7,203 nucleotides of DNA. It comes from Bacillota bacterium. GTDB taxonomy: Bacteria; Bacillota; UBA5301; JASBVW01. Shown piece by piece: positions 1 to 7,203 of this stretch. Each line of letters starts with the position of its first letter. Positions within the stretch are counted from its first letter, which is position 1. The stretch spans positions 1 to 7,203 of the forward strand of contig JASBVW010000068.1 in NCBI GenBank assembly GCA_029961005.1, read 5' to 3'. The notes under the pieces are model-generated. The model was not told the DNA's origin, ran no database searches, and saw nothing but the letters and a program-made list of their open reading frames with translations. The translations under genes were made by a program, and so were the position numbers.

Positions 1-55
1 TTTTCACTGTCCCCAAAAATCATTTAGGGGGTGACATTTTCACTGTCCCTTGACA
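1..55. mobile_element. Probable terminal end of an IS21-like insertion sequence (partial)
   Basis: The 13-base word TTTTCACTGTCCC occurs at 1-13 and again at 37-49, 36 bases apart. The second copy is preceded by TGACA (32-36) and followed by TTGACA (50-55). Read on the minus strand from 55 inward, the sequence begins TGTCAAGGGACAGTGAAAA. A TG...CA terminus with repeated internal copies is the layout known for IS21-family ends, where several transposase binding repeats lie near each terminus. No transposase gene is visible; the body of the element would lie to the left of the window. The family is inferred from end structure alone. It could also be a solo remnant or another intergenic repeat, and the target duplication cannot be tested because the other end is absent. 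Confidence 0.5.
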
Positions 56-100
56 AGTTCAAAATTTTTTCTTGACAGCGCCAAGACCGGGTGCTAGACT
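56..100 (+). promoter_or_regulatory. Main pyr operon promoter (sigma-A type, extended -10)
   Basis: A perfect -35 hexamer TTGACA lies at 72-77, followed by a 17-base spacer and the -10 hexamer TAGACT at 95-100. TG at 92-93, one base before the -10, makes an extended -10 element. An A/T run at 61-70 (AAAATTTTTT) directly upstream of the -35 resembles an UP element. Transcription should start near 106-108, which places the whole attenuator in the leader RNA. It is the only near-consensus promoter I see ahead of pyrR and presumably drives the whole operon. The start point is inferred from spacing. Confidence 0.85.
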
Positions 101-105
101 AGCAC
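91..105. repeat. Perfect 7-base palindrome over the -10 box
   Basis: GTGCTAG (91-97) and CTAGCAC (99-105) are perfect inverted repeats around a single central A at 98. CTAG also recurs at 105-108. The palindrome covers the extended -10 element and nearly reaches the predicted start site, where a repressor would block RNA polymerase. No regulator is visible in the window and PyrR acts on RNA, so an operator role is only a possibility. The symmetry may come partly from the -10 sequence itself. Confidence 0.35.
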
Positions 106-129
106 TAGCGGAAAAAATGGCGGAGCACC

Positions 130-164
130 CACCTTTAACTTGGTCCCGCGAGGCTAAGAAGGTG
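130..164 (+). promoter_or_regulatory. PyrR-binding anti-antiterminator RNA hairpin
   Basis: The RNA motif TCCCGCGAGGCT (144-155) matches the PyrR recognition consensus UCCNGNGAGGCU. It folds as known PyrR sites do. The lower stem is CACCTT (130-135) with AAGGTG (159-164). A three-base bulge TAA (136-138) lies on the 5' side. The upper stem pairs 139-145 with 152-158 and includes two G-U pairs. The hexaloop CCGCGA (146-151) fits the CNGNGA loop. By family knowledge, UMP-bound PyrR stabilises this hairpin, which frees the downstream terminator to form; PRPP counteracts this. The regulator is encoded by the first gene of the same operon, giving autoregulation. Confidence 0.93.
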
Positions 165-209
165 AGGGGCGAGGAGAGAGTAGTGGCGAAGGTGAGCCCT
201 TCCGGCCTT
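159..209 (+). promoter_or_regulatory. Antiterminator RNA pairing of the pyr leader
   Basis: GAGGGGC at 164-170 can pair with GCCCTTC at 196-202 (seven pairs, one G-U). After a small internal loop, AAGG at 159-162 can pair with CCTT at 206-209. This uses the 3' strand of the PyrR hairpin's lower stem (159-164) and the 5' strand of the terminator (195-204), so it excludes both. It should form when PyrR is not bound, allowing read-through into pyrR and the structural genes. The pairing was worked out by hand; relative stability was not computed. Confidence 0.75.
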
Positions 210-228
210 GCGGTCGGAAGGGCTTTTT
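195..228 (+). terminator. Attenuator (intrinsic terminator) in the pyr leader
   Basis: AGCCCTTCCG (195-204) pairs perfectly with CGGAAGGGCT (215-224), a ten-base stem with a ten-base loop, followed by a T run that includes the last stem base (224-228). It lies about 90 nt downstream of the predicted transcription start and about 100 nt before pyrR, so termination here would prevent expression of every gene. It completes a standard PyrR attenuation switch with the two structures upstream. Confidence 0.93.
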
Positions 229-331
229 CTCACCCAGGCCGGCTGAGTGCCAGCCAGGGCGGCTCGGGCCGGGCGGGAATGTCCTGTAGCCGGCAAGGTG
301 GCGCCCGCGGTTGAGGAGAGGAGGGAAAAGG
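229..331 (+). other. GC-rich 5' untranslated segment ahead of pyrR
   Basis: This segment lies between the attenuator and the pyrR start and carries no recognised gene. CGGGCG (270-275) could pair with CGCCCG (302-307), which would leave the ribosome binding site just downstream exposed. AGGAGG at 319-324 is the pyrR Shine-Dalgarno sequence, seven bases before GTG 332. I see no second PyrR motif here. Confidence 0.6.
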
Positions 332-877
332 GTGGAGAGGGAGAAGGCGCAGATCCTGGACGCGGAAGGAGTTCAGCGGGCCATCCGCCGCATCGCCCAC
401 GAGATCGTGGAGCGGAACCGGGGGGTAGAGGGGCTAGTCCTGGTGGGGATCCGCAGCCGCGGCATTCCCCTAGCCCAGCGCCTGGCGGATGAGATTCAGC
501 GCATTGAAGGCACCCGGCCGCCGGTGGGGATCCTGGACATCACTCTTTATCGGGATGATCTCTCCACGGTGGGGGCCCAACCAGTGGTCCACCGGACGGA
601 AATACCCTTCTCCATCACGGGCCGGCGCGTGGTACTGGTAGATGACGTCCTCTACACCGGGCGCACCACCCGGGCGGCCCTGGATGCCCTCATCGACCTG
701 GGCCGGCCGCAGTGCATTCAACTGGCGGTGCTGGTGGATCGCGGCCACCGCGAGCTGCCCATTAAGGCCGATTACGTGGGGAAGAACGTCCCCACTTCCA
801 GGCGGGAGACGGTTCTGGTGCGGTTGGCGGAGCAGGACGGGGAAGACAAAGTCGTGATCGCCGAGTTAGAGGGATGA
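332..877 (+). CDS. pyrR: PyrR, pyr operon RNA-binding attenuator / UPRTase homologue
   Basis: PyrR is a cytoplasmic bifunctional protein. It binds pyr leader RNA in response to UMP to cause termination, and in many species it has weak uracil phosphoribosyltransferase activity. The 181-residue product matches Bacillus PyrR in length and colinear sequence. Visible features are the N-terminal stretch QILDAEGVQRAIRRIAHEI, LVGIRSRG near 37-44, the TLYRDDLS segment near 71-78, the PRPP-binding loop VLVDDVLYTGRT at 101-112, and the conserved LAVLVDRGHRELPI and GKNVPTS blocks at 131-156. The start is GTG at 332, seven bases after AGGAGG at 319-324. An in-frame TTG at 311 would add seven residues but lies before that site, and the GTG start gives the family's usual length. 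It sits just downstream of its own target RNA, so it autoregulates the operon. It ends five bases before a terminator-like hairpin. Confidence 0.97.
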   Translation: MEREKAQILDAEGVQRAIRRIAHEIVERNRGVEGLVLVGIRSRGIPLAQRLADEIQRIEGTRPPVGILDITLYRDDLSTVGAQPVVHRTEIPFSITGRRVVLVDDVLYTGRTTRAALDALIDLGRPQCIQLAVLVDRGHRELPIKADYVGKNVPTSRRETVLVRLAEQDGEDKVVIAELEG

Positions 878-881
878 CGGG

Positions 882-903
882 GGCCGGGTAACCGGCCTTT
901 TTT
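882..903 (+). terminator. Terminator-like hairpin between pyrR and pyrB
   Basis: GGCCGG (882-887) and CCGGCC (892-897) form an all-GC six-base stem closed by a GTAA loop, a stable GNRA-type tetraloop, and six T residues (898-903) follow at once. This is a short but textbook intrinsic terminator shape, beginning five bases after the pyrR stop. pyrB lies 90 bases further on with no obvious promoter of its own, so transcripts must read through at least in part. I found no PyrR consensus motif in the 150 bases upstream, unlike Bacillus subtilis, where the inter-genic terminators of the operon are PyrR-controlled. It probably reduces expression downstream relative to pyrR, or processes or protects the pyrR mRNA end. 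Confidence 0.72.
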
Positions 904-906
904 ATG

Positions 907-960
907 GCGCCGAGGGGGCGGGGCAAAACGGGCGGCTAAAACCGCCCCGGAAGAAGGCGC
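907..960 (+). other. Structured GC-rich pyrR-pyrB spacer with competing hairpins
   Basis: CCGCCC(C) at 942-948 can pair with GGGCGG at 930-935 (loop CTAAAA) or with GGGGCGG at 915-921. An outer stem of GCGCC (907-911) with GGCGC (956-960) could enclose either form. No T run follows, so this is not itself a terminator. It ends about 20 bases before the pyrB ribosome binding site. It may be an RNA processing or pausing structure, or simply GC-rich self-complementarity. No folding energy was computed. Confidence 0.35.
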
Positions 961-993
961 GGACGCGGAGAGGCGGGGAAAGGGGGAGTAAAG

Positions 994-1918
<925 letters not shown>

Positions 1919-1938
<20 letters not shown>

Positions 1939-3214
1939 AGGGGCGCGGCTTCTGGACCCCGGTCTGGGGTTGGAGGCGGCCCTGGACCTGCGGGTGGAGG
2001 ACGGCCGCATCGCTGAACTGGGCAAGGGGCTGGCCGGCCGGCCGGGAGAGGAGGTCATCTCCCTGGAGGGGGCCGTCCTGGTGCCGGGGTTGATCGATCT
2101 TCACACCCACCTGCGCGAGCCGGGGTACGAATACCGCGAGACCGTGGCCAGCGGGACGCGGGCGGCGGCCCGGGGCGGGTTCACCGCCGTGGCCTGCATG
2201 CCCAACACCCGCCCTCCGCTGGACACCCCGGCTGCCTTGGGCTACGTGCGCCGGCGGGCGGAAGAAGGCGGAGTGGTGCGGGTCTGGCCGGTCTGTGCCA
2301 TCACGCGGGGGCTGGCCGGCCGGGAGCTGGCCGATTTAGGGCTTTTACGGCGGGCTGGAGCCGTGGCTTGCTCCGACGACGGGCGGCCGGTGATGAACGC
2401 CCACCTCATGCGGCGGGCCCTGGAGTACGCTGCGGCCCTTGGCCTGACGGTCATCTCCCACTGCGAGGACGAAGACCTGGCGGCGGGGGGTGCCATGAAC
2501 GAAGGTGCGGTCTCGCTGGCCCTGGGGCTGCAGGGGATCCCCCCGGAGGCGGAGACGATCATGGTGGCCCGGGACTTGGAGCTGGCGGCCGCCACCGGAG
2601 GGCGCCTGCACGTGGCCCACGTCAGTACCGCCCGCTCCGTGGAGCTGATTCGCCAGGCGCGGCGGCGGGGGGTGCCGGTGACGGCGGAGGCGACGCCGCA
2701 CCACTTCACCCTGACTGAGGAGGCGGTGCGGGGTTACAACACGTCGGCTAAAGTCAACCCGCCCCTGCGGACGCAGGCCGACGTGAACGCCATCCTGGAA
2801 GGGTTGGCCGATGGGACCATAGACGTCATTGCCACCGACCACGCCCCCTACAGCCGGGAGGAGAAGGAGCAGGAGTTTGCCGCCGCCCCCTTTGGGCTGG
2901 TGGGGCTGGAGACCGCTGTTTCCCTGGTCCTGGACCGGCTGGTGCACGGCGGAGTCCTCACCCTGGCGGAGGCGGTCGCCCGCCTGACCGTCAACCCGGC
3001 CCGGGCCCTGGGGCTGGAGCCGGGGCGCCTGGAGGTAGGGGCGCCGGCGCACCTGACCGCTGTAGATCCGGACCGGCCGGTGACGGTGGAGGCAGCGCGC
3101 TTCGCCTCAAAGGGGCGCAATACCCCCTTCGAGGGTTGGAAGCTCCGCGGAATGGCGGTCTTGACCGTGGTCGGCGGCCGGGTGATTATGCGCGACGGGG
3201 AGCTGGTGGTCTGA
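1919..3214 (+). CDS. pyrC: Dihydroorotase, class I
   Basis: PyrC is a zinc amidohydrolase that cyclises N-carbamoyl-aspartate to dihydroorotate. The 431-residue product has the size and colinear motifs of the class I enzymes of Bacillus and Aquifex. Metal ligands visible are HTHLREPG (His62, His64), SDDG with Asp154, His181 in ISHCEDE, His234 in HVAHVS, and catalytic Asp307 in ATDHAPY. MPNTRP (94-99) and NPPLR (280-284) are substrate-loop motifs. All ligands are present, so this is an active PyrC and not the inactive PyrC' partner found beside some pyrB genes. The C-terminal KGRNTPFEGWKLRG segment (398-411) is typical. ATG 1919 lies within the end of pyrB, behind GGAGGGG (1906-1912). The 20-base overlap suggests coupled translation and fits the physical association known for these two enzymes in Aquifex; complex formation here is inference. 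Confidence 0.97.
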
Positions 3215-4209
3215 TGGAGCGCACCGCAAGCCACGCCATCGACCGGCTGGAGGCCCTTTGCCGGGAGAAGCAGACGCGCGTCTGTGTGGGGTTGGATCCC
3301 CGGCTGGCGGAGCTGCCGGAGGAGCTGGTTCAGCGCTACGTCCGCCGCTGGGGGCGGACGCGGGAGGCGGCCGCGGCAGCCTTTCGCGAGTTCGGGCGGC
3401 GCGTCCTGGAAGCCGTGGCCCCTTACGCCGCGGCGGTCAAACTCCAGTCCGCCTTTTACGAGGAGTACGGGCCGGCGGGCATAGCCGCCCTGGAGGAGAC
3501 CATCCGGTTGGCCCGGGCTGCGGGGTTGTGGGTCATCCTGGACGCGAAGCGCGGCGACATCGGATCGACGGCTGAGGCGTACAGCCGGGCCTACCTGGGG
3601 GAGCCCGAGCTGTGGGGAAAGGAGCGGTCCGCGCCGGCGGCCGACGCCCTCACCGTCCACCCCTACCTGGGCGAAGAGGGGCTTCTGCCCTTTGTCGAGA
3701 CCTGCCGCTGCCGCGGGCGGGCCGTCTTCGTCCTGGTGCGCACCTCCAACCCCGGGGCGGACCGGTTGCAGAACCTCCCGGTCCGGTGGCCGGAGGCTGC
3801 ATCCGGCGGCCAGAACCCCGGCGCCGGCCGGGAGGCCCGGCTCTATCAGGTGGTGGCCGAATGGGTGGCGGAGCTGGGGCGGGGTGGCCGGGGCCGGGCG
3901 GGCTTTACCGACGTGGGAGCTGTAGTGGCCGGCACTGCGCCCCAGGAGGCGGCCCACCTGCGGGCGCTCCTGCCGGAGACCTTCTTCCTGGTGCCCGGTT
4001 ACGGCGCCCAAGGGGCTGGCCCCGCCGAAGTGAAGGCGGCCTTTGCCCCCGGCGGGACGGGGGCCGTCGTCAACTCCTCCCGGGGGCTTATCTTCGCCTA
4101 CCGGCGGGAGCCGTACCGGGAGCTGTACCGGGGGGAAGAGTTTGAACCGGCGGTGGCCGAGGCGGCCCGCCAGATGCGGGACGAACTCAACGCGGCCCTG
4201 AAGGGCTGA
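3214..4209 (+). CDS. pyrF: Orotidine 5'-phosphate decarboxylase, type 2 family
   Basis: PyrF decarboxylates OMP to UMP, the last step of the pathway. The 331-residue product has the catalytic Asp-Lys-Asp set in LDAKRGDIGSTAEAY (Asp110, Lys112, Asp115), CVGLDPR at 24-30, VKLQSAFYEEYG at 75-86, TVHPYLG near 147-153, VRTSNPG at 175-181, PGYGAQG at 261-267 and NSSRG at 287-291. The AFYE and GSTAEAY contexts and the length match the longer 'type 2' OMP decarboxylases rather than the roughly 240-residue Bacillus type. A Gly/Pro-rich stretch at about 190-208 (PVRWPEAASGGQNPGAGRE) looks longer than usual for this loop. ATG 3214 shares one base with the pyrC stop (TGATG), so translation is probably coupled. 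The frame stays open upstream to 3136 inside pyrC, but that extension has no family similarity. The pyrF genes of many Firmicute operons stand after pyrD; here it comes before carA. Confidence 0.94.
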   Translation: MERTASHAIDRLEALCREKQTRVCVGLDPRLAELPEELVQRYVRRWGRTREAAAAAFREFGRRVLEAVAPYAAAVKLQSAFYEEYGPAGIAALEETIRLARAAGLWVILDAKRGDIGSTAEAYSRAYLGEPELWGKERSAPAADALTVHPYLGEEGLLPFVETCRCRGRAVFVLVRTSNPGADRLQNLPVRWPEAASGGQNPGAGREARLYQVVAEWVAELGRGGRGRAGFTDVGAVVAGTAPQEAAHLRALLPETFFLVPGYGAQGAGPAEVKAAFAPGGTGAVVNSSRGLIFAYRREPYRELYRGEEFEPAVAEAARQMRDELNAALKG

Positions 4210-4255
4210 TTCGGGGTCCGCGGGCAAAGCAGAGAAACGGGAGGAAGATGGAAAG
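4210..4255 (+). promoter_or_regulatory. pyrF-carA spacer with carA ribosome binding site and tiny overlapping ORF
   Basis: This is a 46-base gap with no terminator or clear promoter. GGAGG at 4240-4244 is the likely ribosome binding site, eleven bases before the carA ATG at 4256. A nearer ATG at 4248 opens a three-codon frame (ATG GAA AGA TGA) whose stop overlaps the carA start as ATGA (4256-4259). This may be chance in a purine-rich leader, or a small re-initiation element. Confidence 0.45.
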
Positions 4256-5332
<1,077 letters not shown>

Positions 5333-5355
5333 AAATACAGAAAGGAACGAAGGAG
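5333..5355 (+). promoter_or_regulatory. carA-carB spacer with carB ribosome binding sites
   Basis: This 23-base A-rich gap holds two Shine-Dalgarno-like words: AAAGGA at 5341-5346, nine bases before the ATG, and AAGGAG at 5350-5355, directly touching the ATG. The first has normal spacing and is the likely functional site. The second is too close for standard pairing with that start. Confidence 0.6.
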
Positions 5356-7203
5356 ATGCCGCGCGATCCTCAGCTCAAAAAAGTGATGGTCATTGGCTCG
5401 GGGCCCATCGTCATCGGACAGGCGGCCGAGTTTGACTACGCCGGCAGCCAGGCCTGCCGCGCCCTGCGGGAGGAGGGGCTGGAGGTGGTGCTGGTCAACT
5501 CCAACCCCGCCACCATCATGACCGACACCGACATGGCCGACCGGGTCTACATAGAACCGCTGCAGGCCGAATTTGTGGCGCAGGTCATCCGGCGGGAGCG
5601 GCCGGACGGCCTCCTGCCCACTCTGGGCGGGCAGACGGGGCTCAACCTGGCGGTGGAGCTGGCCGAGTCCGGGGTGCTCGACGAGTGCGGGGTGCGCCTT
5701 TTGGGCACCCCGCTGGAGGCCATCAAGAAGGCGGAAGACCGGGAGCTTTTTAAAAAGGCCATGGAAGCCATAGGGGAGCCGGTGCCCCGCAGCGCCATCG
5801 TCTCTTCGCTCCAGGAGGCGGAGAGCTTCGCCCGGGAGGCGGGGCTGCCCCTCATCGTGCGCCCGGCTTATACCCTGGGCGGCACGGGGGGCGGCCTGGT
5901 CCGCACTCTGGCGGAGCTGCGGGAGGTGACGGCTCGGGGCCTGAAGGCCAGCCGCATCCACCAGGTGCTGTTGGAGCAGAGCGTGGCCGGGTGGAAAGAG
6001 ATCGAGTACGAGATTATGCGGGACGGGGCGGACAACTGCATCACCGTCTGCAACATGGAGAACATCGACCCCATGGGGATTCACACCGGGGACAGCATCG
6101 TGGTGGCCCCTTCGCAGACCCTGACGGACGATGAGTACCAGATGCTGCGCTCGGCGGGCTTGCGGATCATCCGCGCCCTGGGGATTGAGGGCGGGTGCAA
6201 CATCCAGTTCGCGCTGGACCCGGCCAGCCAGCGCTACTACGTGATCGAGGTTAACCCCCGGGTCAGCCGCTCTTCGGCCCTGGCTTCCAAGGCCACGGGC
6301 TATCCCATCGCCAAGGTGGCCAGCAAGATCGCCATCGGCCTGCACCTGGACGAGATCGTCAACGCCGTGACCGGGCGCACCAAGGCCTGCTTCGAGCCGG
6401 CCCTGGACTACGTGGTGGTCAAGATCCCGCGCTGGCCCTTTGACAAATTCTCGCGGGGAGAGCGCCGGCTGGGCTCGCAGATGAAGGCCACCGGCGAGGT
6501 GATGGCCATCGACCGCACCCTGGAGGGGGCGCTGCTCAAGGCCGTGCGCTCCCTGGAGATCGGGCAGATGGGGCTCTACCTGCCGGAGCTGGCTGACCTG
6601 GGAGAGGAGGCGCTGGAAAAACTCCTGCGCGAGCCGGACGACCGGCGCCTCTTTGCCTTGGCGGAGAGCTTCCGCCGCGGCTGGCCGGTGGAGAAGGTCG
6701 CCGCCCTGACGGCCATCGACCCCTTCTTCCTGTACAAGATCCGGGGGCTGGTGGAGCTGGAGCGGGCCCTGGCGGCGGAAGGGGCGCAGCTCTCCCCGGG
6801 CCTTTTGGCGGAGGCCAAGCGCCGCGGCTTCTCTGACGAGGAGATCGGGCGGTTGACCGGCCTGGGGGAGAAAGAGGTGCGGAAGCGGCGCGCCCAGGAG
6901 GGCCTGCGCCCCACCTACAAGATGGTGGATACCTGCGCGGCGGAGTTTGAGGCCTCGACGCCTTACTATTACTCCTGTTACGACGGCGAAGACGAGGTGG
7001 GGGCCGGGGAGCGCCCCCGCGTGGTGGTGCTGGGCTCCGGGCCCATCCGCATCGGGCAGGGGATCGAGTTTGACTACTGCAGCGTGCACGCGGTGCAGAC
7101 CATCCGCGAACTGGGCCTGGAGGCTATCATCATCAACAACAACCCGGAGACGGTGAGCACCGACTTCGACACCTCGGACCGCCTCTACTTCGAGCCCCTG
7201 ACG
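5356..7203 (+). CDS. carB: Carbamoyl-phosphate synthase, large subunit (N-terminal 616 residues; runs off the window)
   Basis: CarB (PyrAB) uses two ATP, bicarbonate and ammonia from CarA to form carbamoyl phosphate. The frame is open from ATG 5356 to the last base, giving 616 residues of an enzyme that is normally about 1,060-1,080. The first half shows MVIGSGPIVIGQAAEFDYAG (11-30), NSNPATIMTD (48-57), PTLGGQTGLN (88-97), Arg129 and Arg169 at the places of E. coli nucleotide/carboxyphosphate-site residues, the glycine-rich loop TLGGTGGG (173-180), and the ATP-grasp metal site EVNPRVSRSSALASKATGYPIAK (298-320, Glu298 and Asn300). An oligomerisation-type domain spans roughly 400-550. The duplicated second half then starts with VVVLGSGPIRIGQGIEFDY (556-574) and NNNPETVSTD (594-603), showing the internal repeat of the family. 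Nothing suggests a frameshift. The C-terminal synthetase and allosteric (UMP/ornithine) domain lie outside the window. Confidence 0.97.
   Translation, partial: MPRDPQLKKVMVIGSGPIVIGQAAEFDYAGSQACRALREEGLEVVLVNSNPATIMTDTDMADRVYIEPLQAEFVAQVIRRERPDGLLPTLGGQTGLNLAVELAESGVLDECGVRLLGTPLEAIKKAEDRELFKKAMEAIGEPVPRSAIVSSLQEAESFAREAGLPLIVRPAYTLGGTGGGLVRTLAELREVTARGLKASRIHQVLLEQSVAGWKEIEYEIMRDGADNCITVCNMENIDPMGIHTGDSIVVAPSQTLTDDEYQMLRSAGLRIIRALGIEGGCNIQFALDPASQRYYVIEVNPRVSRSSALASKATGYPIAKVASKIAIGLHLDEIVNAVTGRTKACFEPALDYVVVKIPRWPFDKFSRGERRLGSQMKATGEVMAIDRTLEGALLKAVRSLEIGQMGLYLPELADLGEEALEKLLREPDDRRLFALAESFRRGWPVEKVAALTAIDPFFLYKIRGLVELERALAAEGAQLSPGLLAEAKRRGFSDEEIGRLTGLGEKEVRKRRAQEGLRPTYKMVDTCAAEFEASTPYYYSCYDGEDEVGAGERPRVVVLGSGPIRIGQGIEFDYCSVHAVQTIRELGLEAIIINNNPETVSTDFDTSDRLYFEPLT

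Noticed and set aside
1..49. CRISPR-like direct repeat
   Set aside because: There are only two copies of a 13-base word with a 23-base gap, no array continues into the window, and the TG...CA terminus points to a transposon end instead.
50..55. First TTGACA as the -35 of a second promoter
   Set aside because: With 16-18 base spacing the would-be -10 falls on 72-79 (TTGACAGC), which has no resemblance to a -10 box.
311..331. Alternative pyrR start at TTG 311
   Set aside because: It lies upstream of the AGGAGG site at 319-324, and the added residues have no counterpart in known PyrR proteins. GTG 332 has ideal spacing and gives the usual 181 residues.
3136..3213. N-terminal extension of pyrF into pyrC
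   Set aside because: The extra 26 residues are Gly/Arg-rich, out of frame within conserved pyrC sequence, and have no counterpart in OMP decarboxylases. The ATG at 3214 overlapping the pyrC stop is the natural start.
2848..4227. Minus-strand open frame (459 codons) opposite pyrC/pyrF
   Set aside because: It spans two well-identified genes on the other strand, shows low-complexity Pro/Gly/Arg composition, and has no ribosome binding site or promoter that I can see.

Overview
The window holds the 5' part of a de novo pyrimidine (UMP) biosynthesis operon, all on the + strand: pyrR, pyrB, pyrC, pyrF, carA and a carB that runs off the right edge. The GC-rich coding DNA, strong AGGAGG-type ribosome binding sites, a sigma-A type promoter, a PyrR-type RNA attenuator and a class I (Aquifex/Bacillus-type) dihydroorotase all fit a GC-rich Firmicute. 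A thermophilic member of the Clostridia (Moorella- or Desulfotomaculum-like) is my inference from protein character and GC content; the sequence does not prove it.

Layout. Positions 1-55 look like the outer end of an insertion sequence, with two copies of a 13-base repeat and a TGTCA...-type terminus, probably IS21-like. Positions 56-100 hold an AT-rich tract and a near-consensus promoter with an extended -10 box. Positions 107-331 are a leader of about 225 nt with the three mutually exclusive RNA structures of a PyrR attenuator: a PyrR-binding anti-antiterminator (130-164), an antiterminator (159-209) and a terminator (195-228). pyrR (332-877) is followed by a second compact terminator-like hairpin (882-903) and a structured GC-rich gap before pyrB (994). 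From pyrB to pyrF the genes overlap or abut (pyrB/pyrC by 20 bases, pyrC/pyrF by 1 base). A 46-base gap precedes carA and a 23-base gap precedes carB.

Together CarA and CarB make carbamoyl phosphate from glutamine, bicarbonate and ATP. PyrB condenses it with aspartate, PyrC closes the ring to dihydroorotate, and PyrF performs the last step, decarboxylation of OMP to UMP. The genes for the middle steps (dihydroorotate dehydrogenase pyrD/pyrK and orotate phosphoribosyltransferase pyrE) are not in the window; they may lie past carB. PyrR, bound to UMP, should stabilise the anti-antiterminator and shut the operon down when pyrimidines are plentiful.

I see no undescribed system. The genes are orthodox. 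The points of interest are the well-resolved attenuator, the insertion-sequence end beside the promoter, a palindrome over the -10 box, an unexplained terminator between pyrR and pyrB, and the form and placement of pyrF.
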